The position numbers and the translations under genes were made by a program. Below are positions 17,185-27,900 of a stretch of 64,000 bases of DNA, piece by piece. Source of the stretch: Hyphomicrobiales bacterium. GTDB lineage: Bacteria; Pseudomonadota; Alphaproteobacteria; Rhizobiales; Xanthobacteraceae. The stretch covers positions 1-64,000 of the forward strand of contig JAKFVL010000029.1 of assembly GCA_021732215.1 (NCBI GenBank), in the 5' to 3' direction. Position 1 is the stretch's first letter; every line of letters begins with the position of its first letter. The notes under the pieces are model-generated. The model did no database searches. It was not told the origin of the DNA and worked only from the letters and a program-made list of their open reading frames with translations.

Positions 17185-18969
17185 TTAGGCCACCAGCACA
17201 GCGTCGGCGCCGTTCACGGCGTCGGCGCTGTCGATCACCGAGCGTTCCAGCGCCCCCGACTGCACCGTGACGTTCTCCGCGAAGAACCGCGCCAGCGTCG
17301 CATAACGCCCCGTATCGCCTTGCATCGACTCGTCGTTGCGCGCGGCGAGCGCTTCCTTTGCCAGCGAACAGCCGCCGAGCGTGACCGAGAACAGGCGCAG
17401 ATAAGGCGTCGCGCCGGCCAGCGCGTCGCGCGGCGCGGACGCGATCTTTTCCAGAAGCCATTTGCTGGTGCGTTCGACGGACGCGACAGCATCCCGCAGC
17501 TTCGCGCCGGTGGTGCCGAAGGCAGGATCGTTGGAGGACTCGACCTCACGAACGATGACGGACAATTCCTCAAGCAGATCCCATACCGCTTCGCCGCCGG
17601 ACATTTGCAGCTTGCGCATCAACAGATCGTTGGCTTGCACGCCGTTGGTACCCTCATAGATGGTGAGAATCCGCGCATCGCGCACATATTGCGCTGCTCC
17701 CGTTTCCTCCATGAAGCCCATGCCGCCATGCACCTGCACGCCGATGGCCGCGACCTCGTTGCTGATGTCGGTGGAGAACGCTTTCGCCATCGGCGTCAGC
17801 AGCGCGCCGCGCGCCGCAGCCCTGGCGCGCACCTTTTCGTCGGTGGCGCGATGCGACATATCGATGGCGACAGCGGTCGCGTAGCAGATGGTGCGGGCGG
17901 CGGCGGTCATGCCGCGCATCAGCATCAGATTCCGCTTCACGTCCGGATAGGCGATGATCGGATCGGAGCCGGTGTTGGTGCTGCCGACAGCCTTGCCTTG
18001 CTTGCGGTCCTGCGCGTAGGCGAGGGCGCGCTGATAGGCGCGGTCGGCAACGCCGACGCCCTGCAGACCGACGCCGAGGCGGGCCTGATTCATCATCGTG
18101 AACATCGCGGCCATGCCGCCGTTCTCCTTGCCGACGACGTAAGCAATCGCGCCGCCCTTGTCGCCCATGGTCATGGTGCAGGTCGGCGAGGCATGAATGC
18201 CGAGTTTGTGCTCGATCCCGCTGGCATGGATGTCATTGCGCGCGCCGAGCGAGCCGTCCGCATTGACCATGAACTTCGGCGCGAGAAACAGCGTGATGCC
18301 CTTGGAGCCCGCCGGCGATCCTGGCAGGCGCGCCAGAATGAAATGAACGATGTTATCGCTCATGTCGTGGTCGCCATAAGTGATGAAGATCTTGGTGCCG
18401 AACAGGCGATAGCTGCCGTCCGCCTGCTTCTCCGCGCGGGTGCGCAGCGCGCCCACGTCCGTTCCGGCCTGCGGCTCGGTAAGCTGCATGGTGCCGGGCC
18501 ATTCGCCGGAGATCAGCTTGGCGAGATAGATCGCCTTCAGCTCCTCGCTGCCATGGGCATGCAGCGCATCGATCGCGCTCTGGGTCAGCAGCGGGCAAAG
18601 ATCGAACGCGATGTTCGACGCGCTCCAGATCTCGTTGGTGACCGAATGAATCGCCAGCGGCAGGCCTTGCCCGCCGTATTCCTCAGGCCCCGACACCGCG
18701 TTCCAGCCGGCTTCGGTCCATTGCTTGTAGGCATCCTTCCACCCGGGCGCGGTGGCGACGCCCTTGTCGGTCAGCTTGACGCCGGCGCGATCGCCGGGCT
18801 GGTTCAGCGGATCGAGAATGTCGGTCGCGAACTTGCCAGCCTCCTCGATCACGGCGGCGGTCATGTCGAGATCGTAGTCGCCGAGATGGCCGGCCTTCGC
18901 GGCGGCGAGCAGACCCGCGCCATGATTCAAGGAAAGAAGAATGTCATCGACCGGCGCGCGATATGTCAT
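17185..18969 (-). CDS. Acyl-CoA dehydrogenase, long DmdC-like form
   Basis: 594 residues, the length of the 3-methylmercaptopropionyl-CoA dehydrogenase (DmdC)-like branch with an extra C-terminal domain. Typical segments are MQLTEPQAGTDVGALRTRAEKQADG and LFGTKIFITYGDHDMSDNIVH in the middle domain, and ARILTIYEGTNGVQANDLLMRK with the catalytic glutamate and FAD contacts. It oxidises an acyl-CoA to the 2-enoyl-CoA, passing electrons to ETF. Substrate not readable. A start 45 bp further upstream is possible, but MTYRAPVDDILL is the usual N-terminus. Confidence 0.92.
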   Translation of the reverse strand: MTYRAPVDDILLSLNHGAGLLAAAKAGHLGDYDLDMTAAVIEEAGKFATDILDPLNQPGDRAGVKLTDKGVATAPGWKDAYKQWTEAGWNAVSGPEEYGGQGLPLAIHSVTNEIWSASNIAFDLCPLLTQSAIDALHAHGSEELKAIYLAKLISGEWPGTMQLTEPQAGTDVGALRTRAEKQADGSYRLFGTKIFITYGDHDMSDNIVHFILARLPGSPAGSKGITLFLAPKFMVNADGSLGARNDIHASGIEHKLGIHASPTCTMTMGDKGGAIAYVVGKENGGMAAMFTMMNQARLGVGLQGVGVADRAYQRALAYAQDRKQGKAVGSTNTGSDPIIAYPDVKRNLMLMRGMTAAARTICYATAVAIDMSHRATDEKVRARAAARGALLTPMAKAFSTDISNEVAAIGVQVHGGMGFMEETGAAQYVRDARILTIYEGTNGVQANDLLMRKLQMSGGEAVWDLLEELSVIVREVESSNDPAFGTTGAKLRDAVASVERTSKWLLEKIASAPRDALAGATPYLRLFSVTLGGCSLAKEALAARNDESMQGDTGRYATLARFFAENVTVQSGALERSVIDSADAVNGADAVLVA

Positions 18970-19161
18970 TGTCGTGTGTCCCTCATGGCCCGGCAGGGCG
19001 ATCTGTCTTTCCACGAAAAGTGTGATTTCTCAACTGTTCCTGTGGGATAGGCGGTCGGGTTTCAGCGCCGCGGGCTGGCGCCATGGCCGGTTGAAATGCC
19101 TGATTTATCTCTATAAACCGGCGTTGTCTGGCGGGGCGGAATCGGTTCTCAGCCGGGCTGT

Positions 19162-19236
19162 TGGGGCGTAGCCAAGCGGTAAGGCAGCGGATTTTGATTC
19201 CGCCATTCGGAGGTTCGATCCCTCCCGCCCCAGCCA
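19162..19236 (+). tRNA. tRNA-Gln (anticodon TTG)
   Basis: Complete cloverleaf with acceptor stem TGGGGCG / CGCCCCA and a D-arm. The anticodon stem is GCGGA / TCCGC with loop TTTTGAT, giving TTG. The T-arm contains GGTTCGATCC, and CCA is encoded. The accessory island begins right after it, so its 3' end may be an integration site; however, I found no second copy of the 3' tRNA end in the window. Confidence 0.97.
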
Positions 19237-19280
19237 CGCGGTGTGGGTTTTGGAGAATGTTCTTTTTGGCCCGTGAAAAT

Positions 19281-19303
19281 GCCCGCCAATGGCGGGCTTT
19301 CCT
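19281..19303 (+). terminator. Rho-independent terminator after tRNA-Gln
   Basis: GCCCGCC-AAT-GGCGGGC forms a 7-bp GC stem followed by TTT, 45 bp after the tRNA. The rest of 19304-19505 shows no gene. Confidence 0.75.
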
Positions 19304-19505
19304 GATTACTGAGCGTCTCCGGAGACCGCACACGCGAACTTTTTAAGACAAAAACTCCCAAAGTCTCCGGCGTTATCGCTGGATATTCCCGTTTTCTGGA
19401 GATTAGTGCTGGAGAACGAAGCTAAAACCACTGCGTGGTGGGGGTACCATAGCTCTTGCTCCAGAAGCAGTATTTGAGTCCCGATTACATAACCGAAAAG
19501 CGTTA

Positions 19506-20306
19506 TTACTGACGCTTCGAGTCAGCTGACTTCAGGTCTTCGGCAATTCTGTAAACAGCGGAAAGTGCCGTCAGTGCTGTTGCCTTGCTGCACGCCGTAC
19601 CCGAGCGGGTCGCCCTTCCCGGGTGAATAAGATTCCTGGCGTCCTTGGCGAGATCGGCGAGTTGTTTACACTCCGCCGTGATCAGGCCACGCTTCTCCGC
19701 TTCGGCTATCAAGTCGTGCAGATGCAGCGCGTCTGGTGGCTTATTAAACGGCATATTGCTGCAATCATTCTTGACCGCCCAAAGAAGCAATGCCTCGATA
19801 GCGTGCCCCGCAAGAACGGTTGCGCCCATCCATTCGCGCGCGTTGAAATCCGTCCACGCGGCCCGGATGCGATCTTCGATGCCTAGGCGCACATCGTCTT
19901 CCGCAATGAAGGGTAGTTCGGGCTCGGACGGCGGCGCCTCGTCATGGCATTTCAGCAACAGGCGCCGGATGCGCTCAATCACGTCTCTTCCACCGACGCT
20001 ATTCGCAGGCGCGATGCTGCCGAGATTCCACGCCGGGAGCGCGGTGGCCAGGACCGCACGGCATTGGCTGTATTCCAGATAATCTTGCGCATTCAGGTCA
20101 ATCAACTCAGGCGGCACTTCGTCGAGCATGGCCAGCAGCGCATGCACCTGAGCCTTGTGAATGTGCTGGACCGCGCGGCCGTCGATCTCGTTGCGCTGCG
20201 AGCCAAACATGTTGTCGATAGCGGAAACGATATGGCTAGGGAGGATGTACGGCATGTGCTCCGGCAACAATCGGTGCATGGTTCGAGAACAAATTTGGCG
20301 AAACAT
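19506..20306 (-). CDS. HEPN/DUF4145-like protein of unknown function
   Basis: 266 residues (nearby ATGs at 20279 and 20255 are also possible). The C-terminal half reads like a HEPN- or DUF4145-type helical bundle: ATVLAGHAIEALLLWAVKN, LHDLIAEAEKRGLI, then LADLAKDARNLIHPGR, with a conserved Arg-Asn...His pattern (RNLIH) near the end, one residue shorter than the classical Rx4-6H HEPN motif. Such domains are RNA-binding or RNase-like in many defence systems. The N-terminal half is unrecognised. It is divergent from the large NTPase pair across a 115-bp spacer, so they may be co-regulated. Function is inference. Confidence 0.6.
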   Translation of the reverse strand: MFRQICSRTMHRLLPEHMPYILPSHIVSAIDNMFGSQRNEIDGRAVQHIHKAQVHALLAMLDEVPPELIDLNAQDYLEYSQCRAVLATALPAWNLGSIAPANSVGGRDVIERIRRLLLKCHDEAPPSEPELPFIAEDDVRLGIEDRIRAAWTDFNAREWMGATVLAGHAIEALLLWAVKNDCSNMPFNKPPDALHLHDLIAEAEKRGLITAECKQLADLAKDARNLIHPGRATRSGTACSKATALTALSAVYRIAEDLKSADSKRQ

Positions 20307-20396
20307 GATCCGAACAAATGTAGAATAAGGATTTCAGAGTCAGCAAGTTATCTCTGAACTAGGCTAAATCACCTGCAATCGCCTAGATTGAATAAA

Positions 20397-20432
20397 ATGA
20401 CCTTTCCGGATTCGGCATCACGTGCGCGATGA
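20397..20432 (+). other. Possible 11-codon leader ORF overlapping the NTPase start
   Basis: ATG at 20397 opens MTFPDSASRAR and stops at 20432, overlapping the GTG start of the large gene (20422) in another frame. The GTG has no obvious ribosome binding site, so a leader with translational coupling is conceivable. Nothing else supports it. Confidence 0.25.
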
Positions 20433-23400
20433 CTTCCTAAAACAAACCATCACCGAAATCGCCAAGGGTGTTGGATACCGTTGCTCGAATCCGGATTGCG
20501 CGCGCCCGACTGTTGCCGCGAACGCCGAGCAAACGGGCATAGTCACCATCGGCGTAGCCGCGCATATCTGTGCCGCTTCCGCAGGTGGTCCCCGTTACAA
20601 CCCTGCCCAGACAAGGGATGTCCGGCGCGGCAAGGCGAACGGGATCTGGCTCTGCCAGAATTGCGGCAGGCTGATCGATGCCGATCCCGCCACGTTCACG
20701 GTCGAAATCCTGGAAGGTTGGAAACGGAATGCGCATGAGCGCGCATTCCGTGAACTTGTATCCCCTGCCTTGCCGTCTGCTCCGGAGTCAATACGGATTG
20801 GATCGACGGTCGCTTCCGACGATGCCAGCGGGACAAATGCGGAATTTGCCGAACGCTTCCAGAAAGTCCACGCAGCAGCGGCCAACGATTTGGCCACCTA
20901 CACCCGCGCGCCACAATGGGCGCGAACGCAGCTCGAATTGACGTTGACGCTCGATGAAACGGACGCGCCGCCTTTCAGCATCGGCAAACTTCCACCAGCC
21001 CTAGAGGTCGCGCCGGAAATCACGTTAGTCGCGCCGCCCGGCACTGGCAAAACGACCACCGCGTTACAGCTCGCGCGTCACGTTCTCGCCAGCAATTTGT
21101 TTGTCCCGCTGTACTTTCGCTTGAACGATACACCGGCGGGCAGCGACGGTTTGCTCGCCACAGTTTCGCGGCGTACCGCATTCCGGAGTATCGTAGATGA
21201 CGATCTTGTTGCGCTCGCCGAGCGCGGGCGCCTGTTGTTGGTGCTGGATGGCTGGAACGAACTTGATGCCGCCGCTCGCAAGCTCGTGCGACTGGACCTT
21301 GGCCGTATCCGGCGCGATTGGCCTCATGTGCGCGTGGTCGTCACCACACGAAGGCAGGTTCTCGACGTTCCGATTAGCGGCTCGCGCATTGCGATCGAGC
21401 TGCTCTCGGAAGATCAGCAAATAGCCTTGGCGCGAGCGCAGGCTGGCGAGGCAGGCGCAACAATCGTTGACGACGCGTGGCGCACAGGCGGCGTGCGCGA
21501 ACTGATCGCGACCCCGCTTTATCTTTCGGCCCTTCTCAGCGGCGCTGTGCATGGCAAAGCTCCGACCACCAAAGAAAAAATCCTGCGGCTTTTCGTCGAG
21601 CAGCACGAGCGCGCGCCTGAACATGGTGACATTCTGAACTCAAGCCTTCTCGGTTGCCACGCTCAGATACTGCGTGCGCTTGCGCACCATTTGAATCGAT
21701 CGGCATCGACGGCGTTGTCAGACGCTGACGCTCGCCGCCTCGTTGTGAACGCACTCGCCGAGCTTCGCCAGCAGGGGCAAATCATCGGGCCGTTGGAGCC
21801 GTTGGCCGTTCTTGAGGTTTTGACGAGCCACCACGTCCTGATGCGCTCGGGCGCGGGAAGCGGCTCGATTTCTTTCCAGCATCAACAGTTTCAAGAATGG
21901 TTCGCGAGCTACGACGTCGAAGACCTCATGCGCAAAAGCGCAGGAGGCGACGCAGGCGCCCAAGTTCAACTGCGCGGAACGGTGCTTGACCAACCCGCAT
22001 GGGAAGAATCCGTTCTCTTTGCCGTCGAACGGGTTTCGCGCGAGACGGGTGGCGCTGCCGTCGTTGCACATGCAGTTCGGCTCGCGCTCGCCATCGATCC
22101 GATGCTGGCGGCAGACATGATCTACCGCTCAAGCCCCGTCGTGTGGGAGCGTGTTCGCTCGGACGTGATGGGCTTCGTCGATCGCTGGCACACGCCCGGC
22201 ACGGTCGACCGCGCCGTCCGCTTCATGATCATGACCGGTCGGTCCGAATTTGCGTCGCGGATCTGGCCGCTCGCTTCCAGCGCCAACACCCAGATTCAGC
22301 TTCCAACCTTGCGCTCGGCCCCGCGCTTCCGGCCTGCCGTGCTCGGCCCGGACATTCATTCGAAGATCGCATCGCTTCCGGACGAGACCCGCGAGCATCT
22401 CCTTGCCTTGATCGCCTCCGAAAGCGGCGTGGATGGCATGGAGTTGGCCACAGAACTTGCCAAGGCCGACCGCAGCCCGAAAGTACAGGCGGAAGTCGTC
22501 CAGTATCTTCTATTCCGCCGCGCCGACCGGCACGCCACACAATTGCTGGCAGTGGCTCATGACGAGACGTGGACGCTCGTGGCTTCGCGCGGCTATGCTG
22601 ACGAAGTCAGTGATCCGGCTGCATCCGAACGGTTCACACGAGAGCGCGCCAAGATCATCGCGGCAGCAAAAACACCGGCTGAACGGCTACGCTATCTGCT
22701 CGAAGAATCTGCAAGCGAAAGCCGCGATATGAAAATTGCCGATGCGATTGCCGACCCTGGATTTCCAGTCTCGCATGGGGATGGCGGTGGATCATTGCAT
22801 TTCGCACAGCAACGGGCACCTCAAGCTGTCCTGCGCGGCTTGAAGAAACGTTTGGAAGCCGGGCTCGAACTGCCCTTCTACACCGACGGCCTGCTCGACC
22901 AGCTCGATATGATCGATGACGGCCCCATCGCCGCCACGATCCTCGATACCATCAACGACAAATATGGTGATAACAAGCTTGCCGTTCTCGCCGGGCCAAA
23001 GACCATAGGTCTTTTGATCGACTCGTTCTTACGGCGTGCTATCGCCCTCAGAGCCGACAGAAATAACAAACCGCTGTACGAGGAATACAACCGCCTAGAA
23101 TCGCGCATCCGGGCTACGCAACCGGCTGCTTTCGTCGAGGCGCTTCTTGCCCGCGCAAACACCGACGATCCATGGTTGATCTACGACCTTAGCGATCTCG
23201 TGGCCTCGCACGGGGAAACGAATGGGCGCGGCACAACCATTCCCGTCGATGCGGCAGCCAAGATCCCGTTGATGGGCATCCTGCGGCGATGGGTGGAGGT
23301 CGTATTAACATCGCCTCAGGCCCGGCGCGGCCACCTCAACGAGGTATCGAACGCCATTGGGCGGTTCGGCTTCTGCGAACTCGCACCGGAGCTGGTCTGC

Positions 23401-24846
23401 CTTCTTGATGAAGACCTTGCGAGGTTGGCGAAGGCGCGTGAGGGTTATCTTGATGCGCGGCGGCGCGGCGACATCGACGCAACGTCCGACGCATCGATGG
23501 GTTACACGAATCAGTACCAGCGATCGTTCTCTTTGATTGGCGGCGATGCAGCAGCGAACGCAGTCGTCAAGTATCTCGAACATCCAGAATTCGGAGTTGA
23601 GGCCGCGCTCGTTCTGAAGAGCATTTCGGATAAACAGTTGAAATTGCCGGAGCCAGACCCGTTCCACCGCCGCTGGCCGTGGTTCGGCGACGTCGCCGCA
23701 GCGCGCGCGGCCAGATCGGCGTCGCCGTCGCCGGAGCCTGCTAACAATTGCGCCGGGCCAATCTGGGCTGCGATTGATCGCCTTGCCAAACCCGAACGCG
23801 ACAAGCCAAGCCAACAGCTTGCGATTCGATTGTCCCGTATTGCGCTGGCCATGCCACATCGCAACCAGGGTGCGCTTATCGCCCGAGTCATGGCCTTGCC
23901 GCAGCCTCTGACGTCCAAGCGCGAATTGCTCGCCGCAATGGCGATGGACGGATATGTCCTTGATGCGGGCACCATCATGCAAGCCATCGACGAATGGCTT
24001 GCGGACGCCGCGGCCGACCCGAACGGGGCATGGCACAAGCGGCAAGAAACATGGGAAATCGAGCCTTGGCTGGAGCTTCTGCCATACACCACCGATCCGG
24101 TTTCGGTGATCGAAGGCTTGGCCAAGGTGAAAGCCTTCTACATGCGCGATTGGGCGCAGCGGTGGGAGCGCGTCCTGACAGCAGTCGCAGTCATGCCGGG
24201 ACCAGAGGGCGAAGCGTTGCTCGTAAAGCTGGCGCGAACGCATAAAGACATCGCGTCCGAATCCGAGTGGGTGAGAGGTTTTCTTCGCCGTGACACGGCC
24301 TCGGCTGTCCTGCTTTACGTTGATCTCTTCATCGAGGGTGTTTTTGGAAAGGAAGCTCACGGACCTGATGCATGGCATCTTGGCCGGGAACTGGCGCAAT
24401 ACGTGGCAAAGTTTCCGCGATTGAAGCATGACCTCAAGCAGCGCTACGAAACCGGGCCTTCGCACGGACAAGGGCGCGCGATGCTGGAGCATCTCTTTGG
24501 CGAAATCGGCGACGCGGACGATATCATCGCGATGATCAAGAAATATGCGGCAAATGGACAACCTTATGATGGGCGAATGGGTCTAACCGTGCAAGCGGTT
24601 GTCGTTCGCGATGTACCCGTCTCAGATGGATCGAACAGCTACACTATTCATCCCGCTCCGGTTGCGGGTCTACGAAAAACATTGTTTGGCATGGTGGCCG
24701 CAACGACCGGCGAAGCCGCTCTGGCCCAACAGTGCCTTACGGCTATCGACCAACTCCGCGACGAGCATGGCATCGCCGCCAACGATCCCCGCCACCCTGA
24801 CGTACTGTCGGGCAAGCCGTGGCCAGAGGAAGCTTGTCTAAATTGA
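20422..24846 (+). CDS. Large STAND/NACHT-type NTPase with N-terminal HNH-like domain
   Basis: 1474 residues. Residues 19-90 form a zinc-knuckle HNH module of the kind that opens many bacterial defence proteins: C21-x4-C26, GVAAH48, GGPRY, N73-GIWLC78-x2-C81, then LID and WKRNAHE. The last His of the usual CxxCH is glycine (G82), so nuclease activity is uncertain. A P-loop NTPase follows: Walker A APPGTGKTTT (204-213), Walker B LVLDGWNELD (273-282), and VVVTTRR (305-311), the NACHT/STAND pattern. The remaining 1000 or so residues are mainly helical and look like superhelical repeats. This architecture matches NLR-like antiphage sensors (Avs/bNACHT type): C-terminal recognition, central oligomerisation, N-terminal effector. 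GTG start at 20422: the frame is closed by TGA at 20398, and the only other in-frame possibility is ATT. The second NTPase starts 68 bp later with no terminator between. Architecture is seen; defence is inferred. Confidence 0.8.
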   Translation: MRDDFLKQTITEIAKGVGYRCSNPDCARPTVAANAEQTGIVTIGVAAHICAASAGGPRYNPAQTRDVRRGKANGIWLCQNCGRLIDADPATFTVEILEGWKRNAHERAFRELVSPALPSAPESIRIGSTVASDDASGTNAEFAERFQKVHAAAANDLATYTRAPQWARTQLELTLTLDETDAPPFSIGKLPPALEVAPEITLVAPPGTGKTTTALQLARHVLASNLFVPLYFRLNDTPAGSDGLLATVSRRTAFRSIVDDDLVALAERGRLLLVLDGWNELDAAARKLVRLDLGRIRRDWPHVRVVVTTRRQVLDVPISGSRIAIELLSEDQQIALARAQAGEAGATIVDDAWRTGGVRELIATPLYLSALLSGAVHGKAPTTKEKILRLFVEQHERAPEHGDILNSSLLGCHAQILRALAHHLNRSASTALSDADARRLVVNALAELRQQGQIIGPLEPLAVLEVLTSHHVLMRSGAGSGSISFQHQQFQEWFASYDVEDLMRKSAGGDAGAQVQLRGTVLDQPAWEESVLFAVERVSRETGGAAVVAHAVRLALAIDPMLAADMIYRSSPVVWERVRSDVMGFVDRWHTPGTVDRAVRFMIMTGRSEFASRIWPLASSANTQIQLPTLRSAPRFRPAVLGPDIHSKIASLPDETREHLLALIASESGVDGMELATELAKADRSPKVQAEVVQYLLFRRADRHATQLLAVAHDETWTLVASRGYADEVSDPAASERFTRERAKIIAAAKTPAERLRYLLEESASESRDMKIADAIADPGFPVSHGDGGGSLHFAQQRAPQAVLRGLKKRLEAGLELPFYTDGLLDQLDMIDDGPIAATILDTINDKYGDNKLAVLAGPKTIGLLIDSFLRRAIALRADRNNKPLYEEYNRLESRIRATQPAAFVEALLARANTDDPWLIYDLSDLVASHGETNGRGTTIPVDAAAKIPLMGILRRWVEVVLTSPQARRGHLNEVSNAIGRFGFCELAPELVCLLDEDLARLAKAREGYLDARRRGDIDATSDASMGYTNQYQRSFSLIGGDAAANAVVKYLEHPEFGVEAALVLKSISDKQLKLPEPDPFHRRWPWFGDVAAARAARSASPSPEPANNCAGPIWAAIDRLAKPERDKPSQQLAIRLSRIALAMPHRNQGALIARVMALPQPLTSKRELLAAMAMDGYVLDAGTIMQAIDEWLADAAADPNGAWHKRQETWEIEPWLELLPYTTDPVSVIEGLAKVKAFYMRDWAQRWERVLTAVAVMPGPEGEALLVKLARTHKDIASESEWVRGFLRRDTASAVLLYVDLFIEGVFGKEAHGPDAWHLGRELAQYVAKFPRLKHDLKQRYETGPSHGQGRAMLEHLFGEIGDADDIIAMIKKYAANGQPYDGRMGLTVQAVVVRDVPVSDGSNSYTIHPAPVAGLRKTLFGMVAATTGEAALAQQCLTAIDQLRDEHGIAANDPRHPDVLSGKPWPEEACLN

Positions 24847-24914
24847 TCACTTCTGTTTGCTGAGAGGTAAAGACCATCTGTATTTCATAGCACGCAGGCA
24901 GCAGATCAGTCGAA

Positions 24915-27900
24915 ATGGCAAAACAAGCGAGGGCAAAGGAAAAAAGGGTCCAAGGGGGAGCCGCAGCGGCCGGTGGAATGAATTTCCAGGCTGCGGTTAC
25001 GGCGATTACAATGGTTCATCTTTTACGAGGCTCTTCTCTGGGGTGGCTAGACGGTATTGCCCAAGATGTGCCGACCGAACTCTTAGTGGAAACCGGCGGG
25101 GCTGGCGACGATCTTCATATCCGGCTCAAAGGTGGCCGAACGTTCGAGGTGCAAATCAAACGCGGACTACACACGGGCGATCGTTTATGGCAGCCGCTTC
25201 TTGATCTGTCATCTGCGATCCATCGCAACGAAATTGACTACGGTATAGTTGCCGTCTCCCCTGATAGTAGCAATTCCATCCGGCGCGACATGGCACGGGA
25301 TATCATTCGTCTTGGCGAAAGAAGAACCGACAATATCGGCACACTGGCAAAAGAGCTAAGCAAACGTCTCGACGCTATTGGATTACCGGTAGACGCTGTG
25401 TGCGGTAAGATTCGAATTGTCGTTATTGACGCCTTGGATGTAGGCGGCGCTTCGATCCAAGGAGCCCGCGCCGAGCTAGCAAACATTTGTGCTGAGGCGG
25501 CGCAGATCGGTGACGCATGGAACCGCCTTTATCGCGACGCAGCTGAACGAATCGCATTTCGCGGGGCACGTAGTGCCTCGTCTCTCCTTGGAGTATTGGA
25601 GAGTGCAGGTATTGCGATTAAGAAGTCGACGGAAGAATATCCCGCTTTGCTCCTATCTCGATTAGCCCGCTGGGTATTCGAGACGAACAAGACTTTTCCG
25701 ATCTTTGGCGTATCACCCGCACCATCTATCGACGATGCATGGATTTCGTTGAATGCTGCGGTTCGGAGCGATCGCAATTCACCTGCGGACTTAGCGGAAT
25801 CACTCAAGCAGTATCACGATTGGCATGCGCGATATCCGTCTCGCGATCAGCACACATTTGACAGCGTGACGCTCGGACGTTTCGTGCGCCATGCAGTGGT
25901 TGTCGCTGGTCCTGGCATGGGCAAAACCACACTTATCAAAAAGCTTGCACGCGTATACTCGCGCGACGCATTTCCCGTCCTGCGTGTCAGCCTTGCGGCC
26001 GTTGCCAAGCAGATGAAAGAGCACGGCCGTGCTTTCTCCGATGCATTGTTTTCGCTCGGACTGGATGGCTCGGGAGTGTCTGCCGCATCCGTACAGTCGA
26101 TCGGGTTCGCGGATTGGGTGCTGCTTTGCGATGGGCTTGACGAAAGCGTAGGGGAGCAAGACGCTGTCGCCCAAGGCTTGCTCAGTTTCGTTGCCGGACA
26201 TCCGCGTTGCCGCGTCATCGTTACCACGCGCCCGATCGGTTATCGTACGGGGCTACTCGGTTACTGGAGGCACTATGAACTAGCGCCGCTTTCGGATTCG
26301 TACGGAGAACAACTCGGCGGCTTAGTTGCCTCCATCGTTCCTGAAGCACATCCCTTGCATGCCGACGCCTATGCAATCGTACGCTCACAACTGGAAACCA
26401 GTGGAACGAAATCTTTGATCACACGGAGCCCGTTTCTGCTTGGGATCGCGGCGTCGCTCATTATCCGTGGGAGCGGTCTTGGAAAGACCAAAACCGATCT
26501 TTACAGCAGAATTTTTGTGCTTGCAGAAGATGCCGCAAAATCGGGAAAAGATACGCCGCCTGCGGGTCTTACAGTCTTATTTCGATTTATCGAAATTTTG
26601 GGGTGGGTTGTCATTCAATCTCCACTTGAACTAGCGCCCAAAATTTTAGAGCAGTGCGCGGAAAAACTCGCACCTGAGTTGGGGCTGTCTCTTCTGCAAG
26701 CCCGTGAGTTATCCGAGAAGTGCCTGATTTATTGGCAAGCCATCGGGCTCGTCGAGCGGGTACATCACGCCGGTGACGAAGCAATCACGTTTATTCATAA
26801 GACACTAGGCGAATTCTCTGCCGCTCGTTTCTTCGTGTCGCTACCCACGGATAAGCAAGCAAAACTCTTGCCTACGCTCGTCAGCGATGAAGATTGGTGG
26901 GAGGTAGTCGCTTTTTCAGCTTTCCTTGGACATGCGACACCGGTTTGCGAGCGGCTCCTTGATCGCCATGTGTTCGGTCCTCACGGTGTTAGCATTGTCG
27001 AACGATTGCTGAAAATCCTCAGCGAATCCGATCAACCTCCCGAAGCAAACATTCGCCGGAACATTCTTGATCAAGCATTCAAATACATCGAATCGCCACG
27101 TCGCCCTTGGGCGTACTTGTTGGGAGAACTGATCATTGATGTTGCCAGGCGTTACCCCAACGAAGTTGGTCCCTTAACTGCACCATTGCTTTCCAGCAAG
27201 CACGCTTGGACTCGCATCATTGGGTGGACCTGTGCTTTGGTCTGTGGTCGCAGTTATTACGAGCTAGACGCTATGCTGGAGCAATTCGCAGCGTTGCCAA
27301 TAACTATCGAACATGGAATTACCCCGCACTATGGAGGTGGGGTGAGTCTCGGCGGAGGCAACTTCTCGTTAATCCAACACTTCCTGCTGGTTGCTGTTCA
27401 GACAATATTGGATGAGTGCAGCCCTGAGATCGCCGATAACGCGATTCAACCTATTGTCGGAAATCCAAATCTTTTTACTGTGGGGAGCGCTTCGAAAATT
27501 GCATCTATTCTAAGTGCCACTGGCAAATCATACTCGATTGATTCGTCCGTTCTTGATCAAGCGAGAATGCTAACAGGAGATGATTACACCGCGGCGCAAC
27601 GCATCGCTTACGAGCAAATGTTTGGTTCGGTGGCAGCCCTGGCATCTTCCAATGTTCAACAAAGGACTGACCGAATACCTACCGATCCATTCCGCGATCT
27701 TCTCTATCTCAGTTCTTTTCTTCGTTTAACGAACTATCTGAGCATGCCTGCATACGACGTTTGGACTTGGAGCCAGGACTATGATCGAGACGCTGCGCAA
27801 GAAGTTATACGTGGGGTCGCAAGCACCATTGGCATCGATAAGGAGGCTTTGATCCGAGATGCAAGTGAAGCTTTGGAGTACATTCGGTCTCTTCCGAATG

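Noticed and set aside
17134-19050. Rightward 638-codon open frame
   Set aside because: It is the antisense of the acyl-CoA dehydrogenase, is rich in Arg/Ala/Gly and shows no domain; the opposite strand is a complete family member.
23305-24561. Leftward 418-codon frame inside the first NTPase
   Set aside because: No domain pattern; the rightward frame is continuous and carries the NTPase signatures.
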